From Candidatus Poribacteria bacterium (GTDB taxonomy: Bacteria; Poribacteria; WGA-4E; WGA-3G), in contig JAJDWA010000007.1 in the NCBI GenBank assembly GCA_022825825.1, positions 18,006 to 82,005 of the forward strand: DNA of 64,000 bases. Reading direction: 5' to 3'. The notes beneath the pieces were generated by a model. The model did no database searches. It was not told where the DNA came from and worked only from the letters and a program-made list of their open reading frames with translations. A program made the position numbers and the translations under genes. Below are positions 57,049 through 64,000 of this stretch, piece after piece; positions within the stretch are counted from its first letter, which is position 1, and each line of letters begins with the position of its first letter.

Positions 57049-57197
57049 ACTTTCTCCTTAAAATAGGTCGTAACGGAAAATCCGTGATTTTTTAATAGTT
57101 TAGCAAAACGCAACGTTTATTGCAAGCAATTTGAAAATCTGCTATAATCTATACTTGAATGTATCTGGTATCGAAAACACCGAAGTGGAGAAACAGA

Positions 57198-57989
57198 ATG
57201 GGTTTTAAATTTGGATATAGTACGCTACGATGGCAACAGCCAGATTTTGAGAAACTGCTCACACAACTCAAAGATGCTGGCTGGGATGGTTGGGAGATGC
57301 GGCAATCCTTAGACTGGGCAGGTACACCGCAACGTATTCGGCGAATGTGTGAGAATGTTGACATGCCTGTCGCTGCAGTCACAGCACGTGGGTTGCCGAT
57401 TGACAAAAATTTTGAACAGATGGAACTCAATAAGCGAAGAATCGACTTCGCAGCAGAAGTTGGGGCGGATTGTTTCATGTTCATGGGAGCAGGGAAACCA
57501 AATGACCGCCCCGTAAACAACGCTGATCTCACCAAACTTGCTGATGTTTCAGAAGAGTGGGCAGAATACGCAGCACGATACGGATTAGATGTCTGTTATC
57601 ATATCCATACCAATACAACGGTAGATTCCATAGAGGATTGGGCAAAATATATGAGTCTTCTCCGAAAGTGCAAGTTATGCATAGACGTATCACATTCCGC
57701 ACTTTGGGGGTTTGATCCGATTGAATCAATACGTCGTTACAAGGATGTCCTTGTCTACGTACACCTTCAGGATTATTCAGGCTATACTGGCGGAGATGGT
57801 AACAATTATGATGTGGATTGGGTTGATGTTGGTGGTGGAGATGTGATGGACTTCCCCGGAATTATGTCCACTTTGGAAGAACTCGGTTATGACCGATGGA
57901 TTACTGCTTGTCCAGGAATGGTTGAAGACCGTCCGGACGAAGAACGGATGACCACCAACCGTGAATATCTGCGACAATTGGGATATTAA
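57198..57989 (+). CDS. Sugar phosphate isomerase/epimerase (TIM-barrel)
   Basis: 263 residues from the ATG at 57198 (MGFKFGYSTLRWQQPDFE), with GTGGAG seven bases upstream; a frame 13 codons longer lacks support. AP-endonuclease-2-like barrel: LKDAGWDGWEMRQSLDW, then ARYGLDVCYHIHTNT, LCIDVSHSALWGF and VLVYVHLQDYSG, with Asp and His metal candidates. The usual last Glu is replaced by ITACPGM, so one ligand may differ. The substrate is unknown. It precedes the GlmL-like gene on the same strand by ~55 bases, with a hairpin between. Confidence 0.8.
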   Translation: MGFKFGYSTLRWQQPDFEKLLTQLKDAGWDGWEMRQSLDWAGTPQRIRRMCENVDMPVAAVTARGLPIDKNFEQMELNKRRIDFAAEVGADCFMFMGAGKPNDRPVNNADLTKLADVSEEWAEYAARYGLDVCYHIHTNTTVDSIEDWAKYMSLLRKCKLCIDVSHSALWGFDPIESIRRYKDVLVYVHLQDYSGYTGGDGNNYDVDWVDVGGGDVMDFPGIMSTLEELGYDRWITACPGMVEDRPDEERMTTNREYLRQLGY

Positions 57990-57997
57990 AAGAAATC

Positions 57998-58012
57998 GGG
58001 GATTCAATCCCC
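57998..58012. repeat. Short hairpin between the isomerase and GlmL-like genes
   Basis: GGGGATT, C, AATCCCC, then TCCTAC. Similar to other hairpin-CCTAC units in the window. Confidence 0.5.
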
Positions 58013-58044
58013 TCCTACAAGAGTAATAGGAGACAAGTAAATAT

Positions 58045-59862
58045 ATGAATGAATCAGAGGGTGAACTCCGCTCCATTCTCGCTACAGATTGTGGCAGCAC
58101 AACTACTAAAGCAATCCTTATTGAAAAACGCGGAGACGAGTATCAACTTATCGTTCGTGGTGAAGCACCGACAACTGTAGAAGCACCCGTTGAAGATGTA
58201 ACAGCAGGTGTTATTAATGCAGTGACAGAGGTTGAGGAACTTGCAGGACGCAAACTCCTTGATAACGGTGTTATCATTAAACCGCAAAACGGGGATGAGG
58301 GCGTTGACATCTATATTTCCACAAGCAGTGCTGGTGGTGGATTGCAAATGATGGTGGCGGGTGTTGTCCGTAATATGACTGGGGAAAGTGCTGAACGTGC
58401 CGCGCTTGGGGCAGGTGCTATTGTTATGGACGTTATCGCTTCTAATGACAAACGTTTACCGCATGAAAAAATAGAACGGATTAGGCATCTTCGTCCCGAT
58501 ATGTTCCTTCTCTCTGGTGGCGTTGACGGTGGTACAACCTCACACGTAGTTGAATTGGCTGAGATTATCGCAGCAGCGCGCCCGCAACCACGGCTCGGGA
58601 TTGCTTATGAGCTACCACTTATCTATGCTGGGAACAAAGATGCCCGCGAACTGATTCGAGAACGTTTGGATGATGTGATGTCTCTGGAGATAGTAGACAA
58701 CTTGCGTCCTGTTTTAGAACGTGAAGACTTGATGCCTACACGACACAAAATTCAGGAACAATTTCTTGAACACGTCATGGCGCATGCACCTGGCTATAAA
58801 AAACTCATTGACTGGACAGATGCCCCCATCATGCCAACCCCAGGGGCAGTCGGAGAAATAATCCAAACCGTTTCATCGCAACAAGATATTCAAGTGGTCG
58901 GTGTTGACATCGGCGGCGCGACAACCGATGTGTTTTCTGTGTTCAAAAACCATGAGGCAGAAGCAATTTTTAACCGAACCGTTAGTGCTAATCTCGGTAT
59001 GAGTTATAGCGTCTCTAATGTGCTTGCTGAAGCCGGTATCGATAACGTCTTACACTGGGTGCCATTTGATATTGAGGTGGGTGACCTTCGAAATCGTGTC
59101 AAAAACAAGATGATTCGCCCAACAACGATTCCGCAAACGTTGCAGGAATTAGTGTTGGAGCAAGCGATTGCCCGCGAAGCACTTAGGTTGGCTTTTGAAC
59201 AGCATAAGCAGTTAGCAGTGGAATTGCGAGGTGTGCAACAGCAGCGCACTATCTCCGAGGCGTTTGACCAGGCAGAAAGCGGACAAACGCTTGTCAATAT
59301 GCTCTCTTTAGATATGTTAGTCGGCAGCGGGGGTGTCCTATCGCACGCGCCACGCCGCCAGCAGTCGATGCTTATGATGATTGACGCATTCCAACCCGAA
59401 GGCGTGACACATCTCGCTGTAGATAGTATTTTTATGATGCCCCAACTCGGTGTTTTGGCACAAGTTAACGCCGAAGCAGCAACACAAGTCTTCGAGCGTG
59501 ATTGCCTCATTCATCTCGGCACTTGCATTGCACCTATTGGTGTCGGAAAACAGGGTGATGCGTGCCTCTCTATTGAAATTCAGTTTACCGATAAACCGAT
59601 CGTTGCTGAAGATATTCCGTCCGGAGAACTTCGTCTCTATCCGCTCGGATTAGGTGAAAAGGCATCTCTCAAACTGCAACCGGCCAGACGGTTTGACGTC
59701 GGTGGTGGGCATGGAACACCTGTTGAAACAGAAGCGATGGGCGGAGTCGTTGGGCTTGTTGTTGACACACGGGGTAGACCCCTTGAAATTCCATCAGATT
59801 CTACACAGCGCGTTGCGCAGCTCACAAAATGGCAGGAAGCGTTAGGGACATATCCAACTTAA
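58045..59862 (+). CDS. GlmL/MutL-family ATPase (glutamate-mutase accessory-type)
   Basis: 605 residues. The N-terminal actin/hexokinase-type ATPase motif is ILATDCGSTTTKAILIEK. The central and second ATP-binding parts are LRPDMFLLSGGVDGGTTSHV and VVGVDIGGATTDVFSVF. The C-terminus holds LDMLVGSGGVLSHAPRRQQ and LRLYPLGLGEKASLKL. Members of this family are found with adenosylcobalamin glutamate mutase and other mutases, possibly for reactivation. No mutase gene (GlmS or GlmE) is visible next to it. GGAG precedes the ATG. The substrate of the partner is unknown, so I give no gene symbol. Confidence 0.83.
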   Translation: MNESEGELRSILATDCGSTTTKAILIEKRGDEYQLIVRGEAPTTVEAPVEDVTAGVINAVTEVEELAGRKLLDNGVIIKPQNGDEGVDIYISTSSAGGGLQMMVAGVVRNMTGESAERAALGAGAIVMDVIASNDKRLPHEKIERIRHLRPDMFLLSGGVDGGTTSHVVELAEIIAAARPQPRLGIAYELPLIYAGNKDARELIRERLDDVMSLEIVDNLRPVLEREDLMPTRHKIQEQFLEHVMAHAPGYKKLIDWTDAPIMPTPGAVGEIIQTVSSQQDIQVVGVDIGGATTDVFSVFKNHEAEAIFNRTVSANLGMSYSVSNVLAEAGIDNVLHWVPFDIEVGDLRNRVKNKMIRPTTIPQTLQELVLEQAIAREALRLAFEQHKQLAVELRGVQQQRTISEAFDQAESGQTLVNMLSLDMLVGSGGVLSHAPRRQQSMLMMIDAFQPEGVTHLAVDSIFMMPQLGVLAQVNAEAATQVFERDCLIHLGTCIAPIGVGKQGDACLSIEIQFTDKPIVAEDIPSGELRLYPLGLGEKASLKLQPARRFDVGGGHGTPVETEAMGGVVGLVVDTRGRPLEIPSDSTQRVAQLTKWQEALGTYPT

Positions 59863-60034
59863 TTTACCCAGTATGGACGCAGTTCCTCTTAAAGTCCCTC
59901 TGATAAGGGAGACTTAGTCTTGCCGTTGGGTAGAGCGGTAGCGAAACCTCATAACTGTCAACTTAAGGAGATAATAACGTTTAAAACGCCTCACTTGATA
60001 GGCGCGGTTTCCTAACCAATTCAGAATACCAGAC

Positions 60035-60068
60035 GGGGAATGCCAAAAGGCATTCATACCGTTGATTT
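60035..60068. repeat. Dispersed hairpin repeat, second copy
   Basis: CGGGGAATGCC, AAAA loop, GGCATTCATACCGTTGATTT. It matches 18569-18604 with a compensated stem pair and a loop one base shorter. Confidence 0.75.
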
Positions 60069-60115
60069 GGCGTATTCTGACATACCCTTATGCGTCAATT
60101 TAGCGGAGGTTTTCT

Positions 60116-60177
60116 TGTCCGAGCGAGTTTTGCTTGCGACCGTTCGACTGATGTCGCGAGCAAAGCTCGCTCGGACA
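60116..60177. repeat. Long hairpin, 25-base arms
   Basis: Arm 1 TGTCCGAGCGAGTTTTGC(TTGCGAC), 12-base loop, arm 2 ending GCTCGCTCGGACA. Two pairs are mismatched in DNA and become G-U in RNA. There is no T run after it, so it is not a simple terminator. Confidence 0.8.
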
Positions 60178-60185
60178 GAAGAAAA

Positions 60186-60203
60186 TCGGGGTTGAAAACC
60201 CGA
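60186..60203. repeat. Short hairpin TCGGG/CCCGA
   Basis: TCGGGGTTGAAAACCCGA: paired ends around a central AT-rich loop. It follows the long hairpin directly. Confidence 0.5.
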
Positions 60204-60211
60204 CAAATCAT

Positions 60212-60236
60212 GCAGAATACCACAGGCGTATTCTGC
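60212..60236. repeat. Hairpin repeat, GCAGAATAC type
   Basis: GCAGAATAC, seven-base loop, GTATTCTGC: nine-base perfect stem, sister of 18522-18546. Confidence 0.7.
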
Positions 60237-60317
60237 CAAGCGCATTTGGCGTTGATTCACTCCCACAAGAAAATATACCCTTAAATTGACACCTATGGGT
60301 AATTCGTGGAGATACAT

Positions 60318-60342
60318 TGGTTAGGAAACAGCACCTACCGGG
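60318..60342. repeat. Dispersed repeat, GGTTAGGAAAC type, degenerate copy
   Basis: GGTTAGGAAACAGCACCTACCGGG. It keeps the ends of the unit seen at 25206 and 55151, but the pairing arms have decayed. Confidence 0.55.
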
Positions 60343-60559
60343 ATAGGGGAAAATTGGAATTACCCAATTAAAAACTTAATCTTCATGCGAAGCGGTATTT
60401 AGTAACCCAACACATAGCACTCCGCTGGAGTGCGGTATTTTCCGTGGGTTTCACCGATATGGGAAACCCGCTAAAAATAGATTTTCCGTTGAAAACGCAA
60501 CTTTCAATGAACAAAAATTGTCCAAACTATAGTAATTTATAGTAAAGTCCCAAAAAAAG

Positions 60560-60588
60560 TTGACAGATTGTTGGTTTTATGTTAAACT
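60560..60588 (+). promoter_or_regulatory. Candidate promoter of the IS630-type remnant
   Basis: TTGACA, 17-base spacer, TAAACT; the remnant's ATG is 11 bases downstream. Probably the old transposase promoter. Confidence 0.5.
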
Positions 60589-60598
60589 CTAAAGCATA

Positions 60599-60925
60599 AT
60601 GAGTAATTTATCAAATTTGCGTAAACGCGTGCTTGATTTTGTTCATAAACGCGTGCTTGATTTCGTTCATAATAGTGGTAGTGAAGCGAAAGCCTCACGC
60701 ACCTACACCGTCTCTCGAGCCTACATCTATAATTGGTTAGTTGCTGAAACCCCTTTGAGTTGTAAAGAGCCAGGCCCCCGAGGTCCCCCATCGGCTCGAC
60801 TACGATGCTTTGAAGCAACATGCCGCTGATTTCCCGACCACACACAGATGCAACGGGCTACACACTTCAGAGTTTCTAAGAACTGTATCTGGTCCGCACA
60901 ACGTATAAAGAACAGTGTCAATTAA
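60599..60925 (+). pseudogene. IS630-family transposase N-terminal remnant, frameshifted
   Basis: The first frame gives LRKRVLDFVH, SEAKASRTYTVSRAYIYNWL and PGPRGP, the N-terminal helix-turn-helix of IS630-type transposases. The homology then jumps one frame (LDYDALKQHAADFP) and returns to the first (DHTQMQRATHFRVSKNCIWSAQRIKN) before a stop. Two indels are therefore present. An in-frame 24-base tandem duplication (60623-60646 and 60647-60670) repeats KRVLDFVH. No catalytic DDE half follows. The element is dead. Confidence 0.82.
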
Positions 60926-60963
60926 TTGTGGGTTTTATTATAACATTCCAGCTTACAGACTCT

Positions 60964-61113
60964 CCTCCCCAGCGTCACATCCGTTAAATATAACACATTG
61001 TGACAAATTAACTGTGAAAATATTCGTGGTTTTACCACTTTCGTACCCACACGTACATTTTGGAGCGCGGGTTTTTGTTGTTGTAATGCCTATTATCAAA
61101 CTCACGTTATAGT
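60964..61113. repeat. Duplicated upstream segment, copy 1
   Basis: Shares long blocks with copy 2: CATTGTGACAAATTAACTGT, CTTTCGTACCC, ACGTACATTTTGGAGCGCGG and ATCAAACTCACGTTATAGTA. It has TGTAAT where copy 2 has TATAAT. Confidence 0.8.
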
Positions 61114-61121
61114 AACGTGAG
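61101..61121. repeat. 21-base near-palindrome at the end of copy 1
   Basis: CTCACGTTA, TAG, TAACGTGAG: nine-base perfect arms. Copy 2 keeps only the left arm. It may be an operator half-site pair or a scar of an insertion at TA. Confidence 0.6.
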
Positions 61122-61352
61122 GCTGATAAAGAAAATTATTAGACATTTTTAAGGTATAATAAGGTTGCGAATAAACAGGACGAACAAAAAATTGCGTTAC
61201 CATGCATTTTTAGTGTTCGGACTTGGATTTTTGGACAATGGAAAACCGACAAACGAATCATTATTTAGAGATAAACGCTTCAGATATCTATTGTCTGAGC
61301 GGAGATTGGACAGGCATCCTGCTTGCTGGTTTCGTTTTAACATCCGGTTTTG

Positions 61353-61506
61353 AGTCCCCCCCCCCCACGTCACATTCGTTATAACGCATTGTGACAAATT
61401 AACTGTGGAAGTATTAGCGGTTCTATCGCTTTCGTACCCGCACGTACATTTTGGAGCGCGGGTTTTTATTGTTATAATGTCGGCTATCAAACTCACGTTA
61501 TAGTAC
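61353..61506. repeat. Duplicated upstream segment, copy 2, with 11-C tract
   Basis: Matches copy 1 over most of its length. At 61356-61366 it has a run of 11 C, where copy 1 has CTCCTCCCC. It ends about 20 bases before the start of the cadherin-like gene. Confidence 0.8.
61450..61478 (+). promoter_or_regulatory. Candidate promoter of the cadherin-like gene
   Basis: A perfect TATAAT at 61473-61478 with a weak TTTGGA 17 bases upstream. The ribosome site AAGGAGG of the gene is ~35 bases downstream. Confidence 0.4.
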
Positions 61507-61525
61507 CAACTTAAGGAGGACATAA

Positions 61526-64000
61526 TTGCCGAAAAAATATTCTACACATCTTTTAGTTATAAGCATTTTTCTCATATCAATAACTGCTGTGAATAACGCA
61601 GCAGCGCAAGGCCGAAATACAAATCAACCACCCAATCTTTCCAGCACCTCACTTACGCGTAGCGTTCAAGAAAATTTAGCTATTGGAACTAAGGTAGGTA
61701 ATCCGATGGAAGGAATAGACCCTGAAGGACTCACTGTAACGTATGGCATGACGTACGGAGTAGGCAGTTACGCTTATTTTGTTATTGACTCCACAACCGG
61801 TCAACTATCAACAAAACAGGTATTAGACTACGAAAGCAAAACCAGTCATACTATACGAGTATTTGTAACTGATCCGGGTGGTAATAGTAACCACTATGAT
61901 GTAACTATTAACGTTATTAACGATACTTCTGATGATATTTTAACCAATAGTCCACCAGAATTTATAGAAGGCGATTCAACAACACGAAATATCGTCGCAA
62001 GTGATCCCAATTCTCTATATCTTGGGAGTCCCATATTAGCAACTGATGCTGATGGAGGAACCCTTTATTATGCAGTCACCAATGAACCCAGTGGAATTCT
62101 CTATATGGGAAATCCATCCCATGACGATACAGTCCAATGGAGACGTGAGATACCCCAATTAAAACATCAGCTGCCACTTGAATTCCGGGGCGTAGGTGAT
62201 ACCTATACGGCTGAACTGACTGTCTGGGATGATCAAAATGCGACAGATACTATTCAAATTACTATAAATGTAGTAGCAAAAAACTCTCCACCCACTTTTT
62301 TAGAGGGCAGTTCTGCAACTCGTAGTATTAAGGAGAATACTGGTGCATCGATAGATATTGGGAAACCTATATATGCCATTGACACTATAGAACCTACTAT
62401 AACATATAGTCTTGGAGGAACTGACGCATCCTCTTTTAGCATAAATAGCGATACAGGACAGTTACAGACTGCTGCCCCTTTAGATTATGAAGCAAAAAAC
62501 GTCTATACTGTAACAGTCACTGTTTCTGATGGGCAGGGAGGTTCAGATAGTATCACTGTTACTATCAATGTTACAGATGTCAATGACACAGAACCACCGC
62601 CGATTGTTATCCAAAATAGTCCACCAGTGTGCCCGGAGGGAGCATCTACAGCACGCAAAATTGCGGAAAACACACCGTCAAACCGTAATATAGGCAGTCC
62701 TGTCTCTGCTACAGACCCTGATGGTGACACACTTACATATAGTCTCAGTGGAACCGATGCTGCATCATTTGAGATTGTTAACACTTCTGGGCAGTTACGC
62801 ACTGCTGCACTCTTGGATTATGAAACTAAAAAGGACTATACTGTAACAGTCACTGTTTCTGATGGTAAGGGGGGTTCAGATAGGATTACTGTTGTCATAA
62901 AAGTTACAGATGTCAATGAAACGCCCTTGTGCCCGGAGGAACCCTCTACAACACGCAGCATTGCGGAAAACACGCCATCAAACCGTAATATAGGCAGTCC
63001 TGTCTCTGCTACAGACCCTGATGGTGACACGCTTACTTATAGCCTCAGTGGAACCGATGCTGCATCATTTAGTATTGATAGCAGGACAGGGCAGCTGCGC
63101 ACTGCTGCACCCTTGGACTATGAAACTAAAAAGGCCTATACTGTAATAGTAAATGTTTTTGATGGTAAGGGTGGTTCAGATAGTATCACTGTTACTATCA
63201 ATATTATAGATGTCAATGAAAAGGTAGCACCACTCCCTGTTCAGCAGCCACAACCACAGCCTAATCCACAGCCGCCTGTTCAGCAGAAGAAGCCGCCAGT
63301 GTTCTCCGATGGCACCTCAACGACACGGCGCGTTGCAGAAAACACACCCGCTAACACAAATTTCGGGAGTGCTGTCACTGCTACAGACCCTGAGGGTGGG
63401 ACGCTTATCTATACTCTCAGTGGTGCCGATGCAGCAGCATTTAGTATTGATAGCAGGACAGGGCAGTTAAAAACCGTTGCATCTTTAGACTATGAAACTA
63501 AAAACGCCTATTCCGTAACGATTACTGCGACTGACCAAAGCGGTTTGAAAACCAATATTGATGTCACTATCAATGTTACAGATGTCAATGAAACGGCAGC
63601 ACCACCCCTTGTTCAGCAGCCACAACCTAATTTACAACCACAACCTCAGCCTCAGCCACAATCACAGCCTGACCCGCAACCACAGCCTGACCCGCAACCG
63701 CAGCCAGAGGATGGTCCTGAATCAGAACCTCAACCAAAGACTGAAATTGAGCCGATCCCAGAACCCGAACCAGAGCCAAATTATACCGTAATTCCTTTCG
63801 ATTATGAGAAGGAAGGTGTTGGTAAGGTTGTGTTTAGTGAAATTATGGTATCAGGTTACAAAAGGTATCCGCAATGGATAGAACTCTATAATACGTCTGA
63901 TCAGGATATTGATCTTAAAGGCTGGAAAATTGTTGGCAGATATATGCACAACACAGGGGGATTTGTCATATCAAAGACGATTAGCATATTAGAATCACAT
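61526..64000 (+). CDS. Exported cadherin-like repeat and lamin-tail-domain protein, 3' end beyond the window
   Basis: At least 825 residues, open to the window end. The start is a TTG with AAGGAGG seven bases before it, giving MPKKYSTHLLVISIFLIS, a signal peptide cut near NNAAAQG. Then about six cadherin-like beta-sandwich repeats of ~100 residues follow, each with the pattern ATDPDGDTLTYSLSGTD, FSIDSRTGQL, LDYETK and VTVSDGKGGSDSITVTI. A Pro/Gln-rich linker lies at residues ~690-750 (QPQPQPDPQPQPD). The last visible part is a lamin-tail domain (FSEIMVSGYKRYPQWIELYN, then DIDLKGWKI). Probably a calcium-dependent adhesive surface protein. Two neighbouring repeats are almost identical in DNA at a 300-base period (about 62640-62925 and 62940-63225). 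Confidence 0.85.
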   Translation, partial: MPKKYSTHLLVISIFLISITAVNNAAAQGRNTNQPPNLSSTSLTRSVQENLAIGTKVGNPMEGIDPEGLTVTYGMTYGVGSYAYFVIDSTTGQLSTKQVLDYESKTSHTIRVFVTDPGGNSNHYDVTINVINDTSDDILTNSPPEFIEGDSTTRNIVASDPNSLYLGSPILATDADGGTLYYAVTNEPSGILYMGNPSHDDTVQWRREIPQLKHQLPLEFRGVGDTYTAELTVWDDQNATDTIQITINVVAKNSPPTFLEGSSATRSIKENTGASIDIGKPIYAIDTIEPTITYSLGGTDASSFSINSDTGQLQTAAPLDYEAKNVYTVTVTVSDGQGGSDSITVTINVTDVNDTEPPPIVIQNSPPVCPEGASTARKIAENTPSNRNIGSPVSATDPDGDTLTYSLSGTDAASFEIVNTSGQLRTAALLDYETKKDYTVTVTVSDGKGGSDRITVVIKVTDVNETPLCPEEPSTTRSIAENTPSNRNIGSPVSATDPDGDTLTYSLSGTDAASFSIDSRTGQLRTAAPLDYETKKAYTVIVNVFDGKGGSDSITVTINIIDVNEKVAPLPVQQPQPQPNPQPPVQQKKPPVFSDGTSTTRRVAENTPANTNFGSAVTATDPEGGTLIYTLSGADAAAFSIDSRTGQLKTVASLDYETKNAYSVTITATDQSGLKTNIDVTINVTDVNETAAPPLVQQPQPNLQPQPQPQPQSQPDPQPQPDPQPQPEDGPESEPQPKTEIEPIPEPEPEPNYTVIPFDYEKEGVGKVVFSEIMVSGYKRYPQWIELYNTSDQDIDLKGWKIVGRYMHNTGGFVISKTISILESH

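Larger units (their letters stand above)
59863..60598. other. Gene-free, repeat-rich region
   Basis: No convincing gene. It contains the hairpin repeats at 60035-60068, 60116-60177, 60186-60203, 60212-60236 and 60318-60342, plus the promoter before the IS630 remnant. Several short frames here run through the hairpins and are not real. Confidence 0.7.
60926..61525. other. Gene-free region with a duplicated ~150-base segment
   Basis: No convincing gene. Two copies of a ~150-base segment (60964-61113 and 61353-61506) flank ~240 bases of unassigned AT-rich DNA. The second copy leads into the cadherin-like gene. A 108-residue minus-strand frame across it is likely chance. Confidence 0.65.

Noticed and set aside
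60054..60317. Minus-strand 87-residue frame in the hairpin region
   Set aside because: It runs through both arms of the long hairpin; the coding pattern is a by-product of the repeats.
61197..61523. Minus-strand 108-residue frame
   Set aside because: It crosses a duplicated noncoding segment and the C tract and matches no family.
63558..63791. Plus-strand 77-residue frame rich in Asn, His and Leu
   Set aside because: It is the other reading of the Pro/Gln-rich linker of the cadherin-like gene.
1..64000. tRNA or rRNA genes
   Set aside because: No cloverleaf-like or conserved rRNA sequence was noticed in the gaps; an RNA search program would be decisive.

Overview
The window is a moderately AT-rich bacterial chromosome segment, with no rRNA or tRNA gene seen. 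Its gene content points to an uncultured, possibly host-associated Gram-negative-type bacterium. The markers are phytanoyl-CoA dioxygenase, Gfo/Idh/MocA oxidoreductases, sugar isomerases, internalin-type leucine-rich repeats fused to WD40 propellers, giant TPR proteins, MoxR/DUF58/VWA operons and cadherin/lamin-tail proteins. This mix resembles Candidatus Poribacteria or related PVC-like lineages. That assignment is inference from content, not from a marker gene.

Region 1 (1-4.4 kb) starts with the tail of a nitrate-reductase-like molybdoenzyme. It continues with an ATPase/nuclease with a small partner, an HNH protein, and a decayed second copy of the locus that lacks the ATPase. Region 2 (4.2-12.5 kb) is metabolic. 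A minus-strand operon (6-phosphogluconate dehydrogenase, HAD phosphatase, 2-hydroxyacid dehydrogenase, HicB-like protein) diverges from a Gfo/Idh/MocA - enolase-superfamily pair across a well-formed double promoter. PhyH dioxygenase, lipoate ligase and a beta-propeller gene follow. Region 3 (12.6-15.4 kb) has a CPBP protease and a coupled AAA ATPase (DUF3696-like)/PIN-like pair that looks like a defence module.

Region 4 (15.4-26.8 kb) is a MoxR-DUF58-VWA-VWA membrane gene cluster on the minus strand, with an unknown coiled-coil membrane protein at its head and a DUF4143-type ATPase gene inserted in it. Region 5 (27.0-53.8 kb) is the most striking part: five consecutive minus-strand genes for exported repeat proteins. 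They are two paralogous giant TPR proteins (2942 and 2996 residues), a LamG/TPR protein, and two paralogous LRR-WD40 lipoproteins. The three TPR-bearing proteins share one C-terminal module.

Region 6 (54-59.9 kb) returns to sugar metabolism: a hydroxypyruvate-isomerase-like enzyme, a Gfo/Idh/MocA oxidoreductase, a TIM-barrel isomerase and an orphan GlmL/MutL-type ATPase. Region 7 (59.9-64 kb) is a repeat-rich gap with long hairpins and a broken IS630-type transposase. Beyond it lies a duplicated upstream region with an 11-C tract, leading into a TTG-started exported cadherin-like/lamin-tail protein that runs off the window. Several short hairpin repeat families recur between genes across the window.
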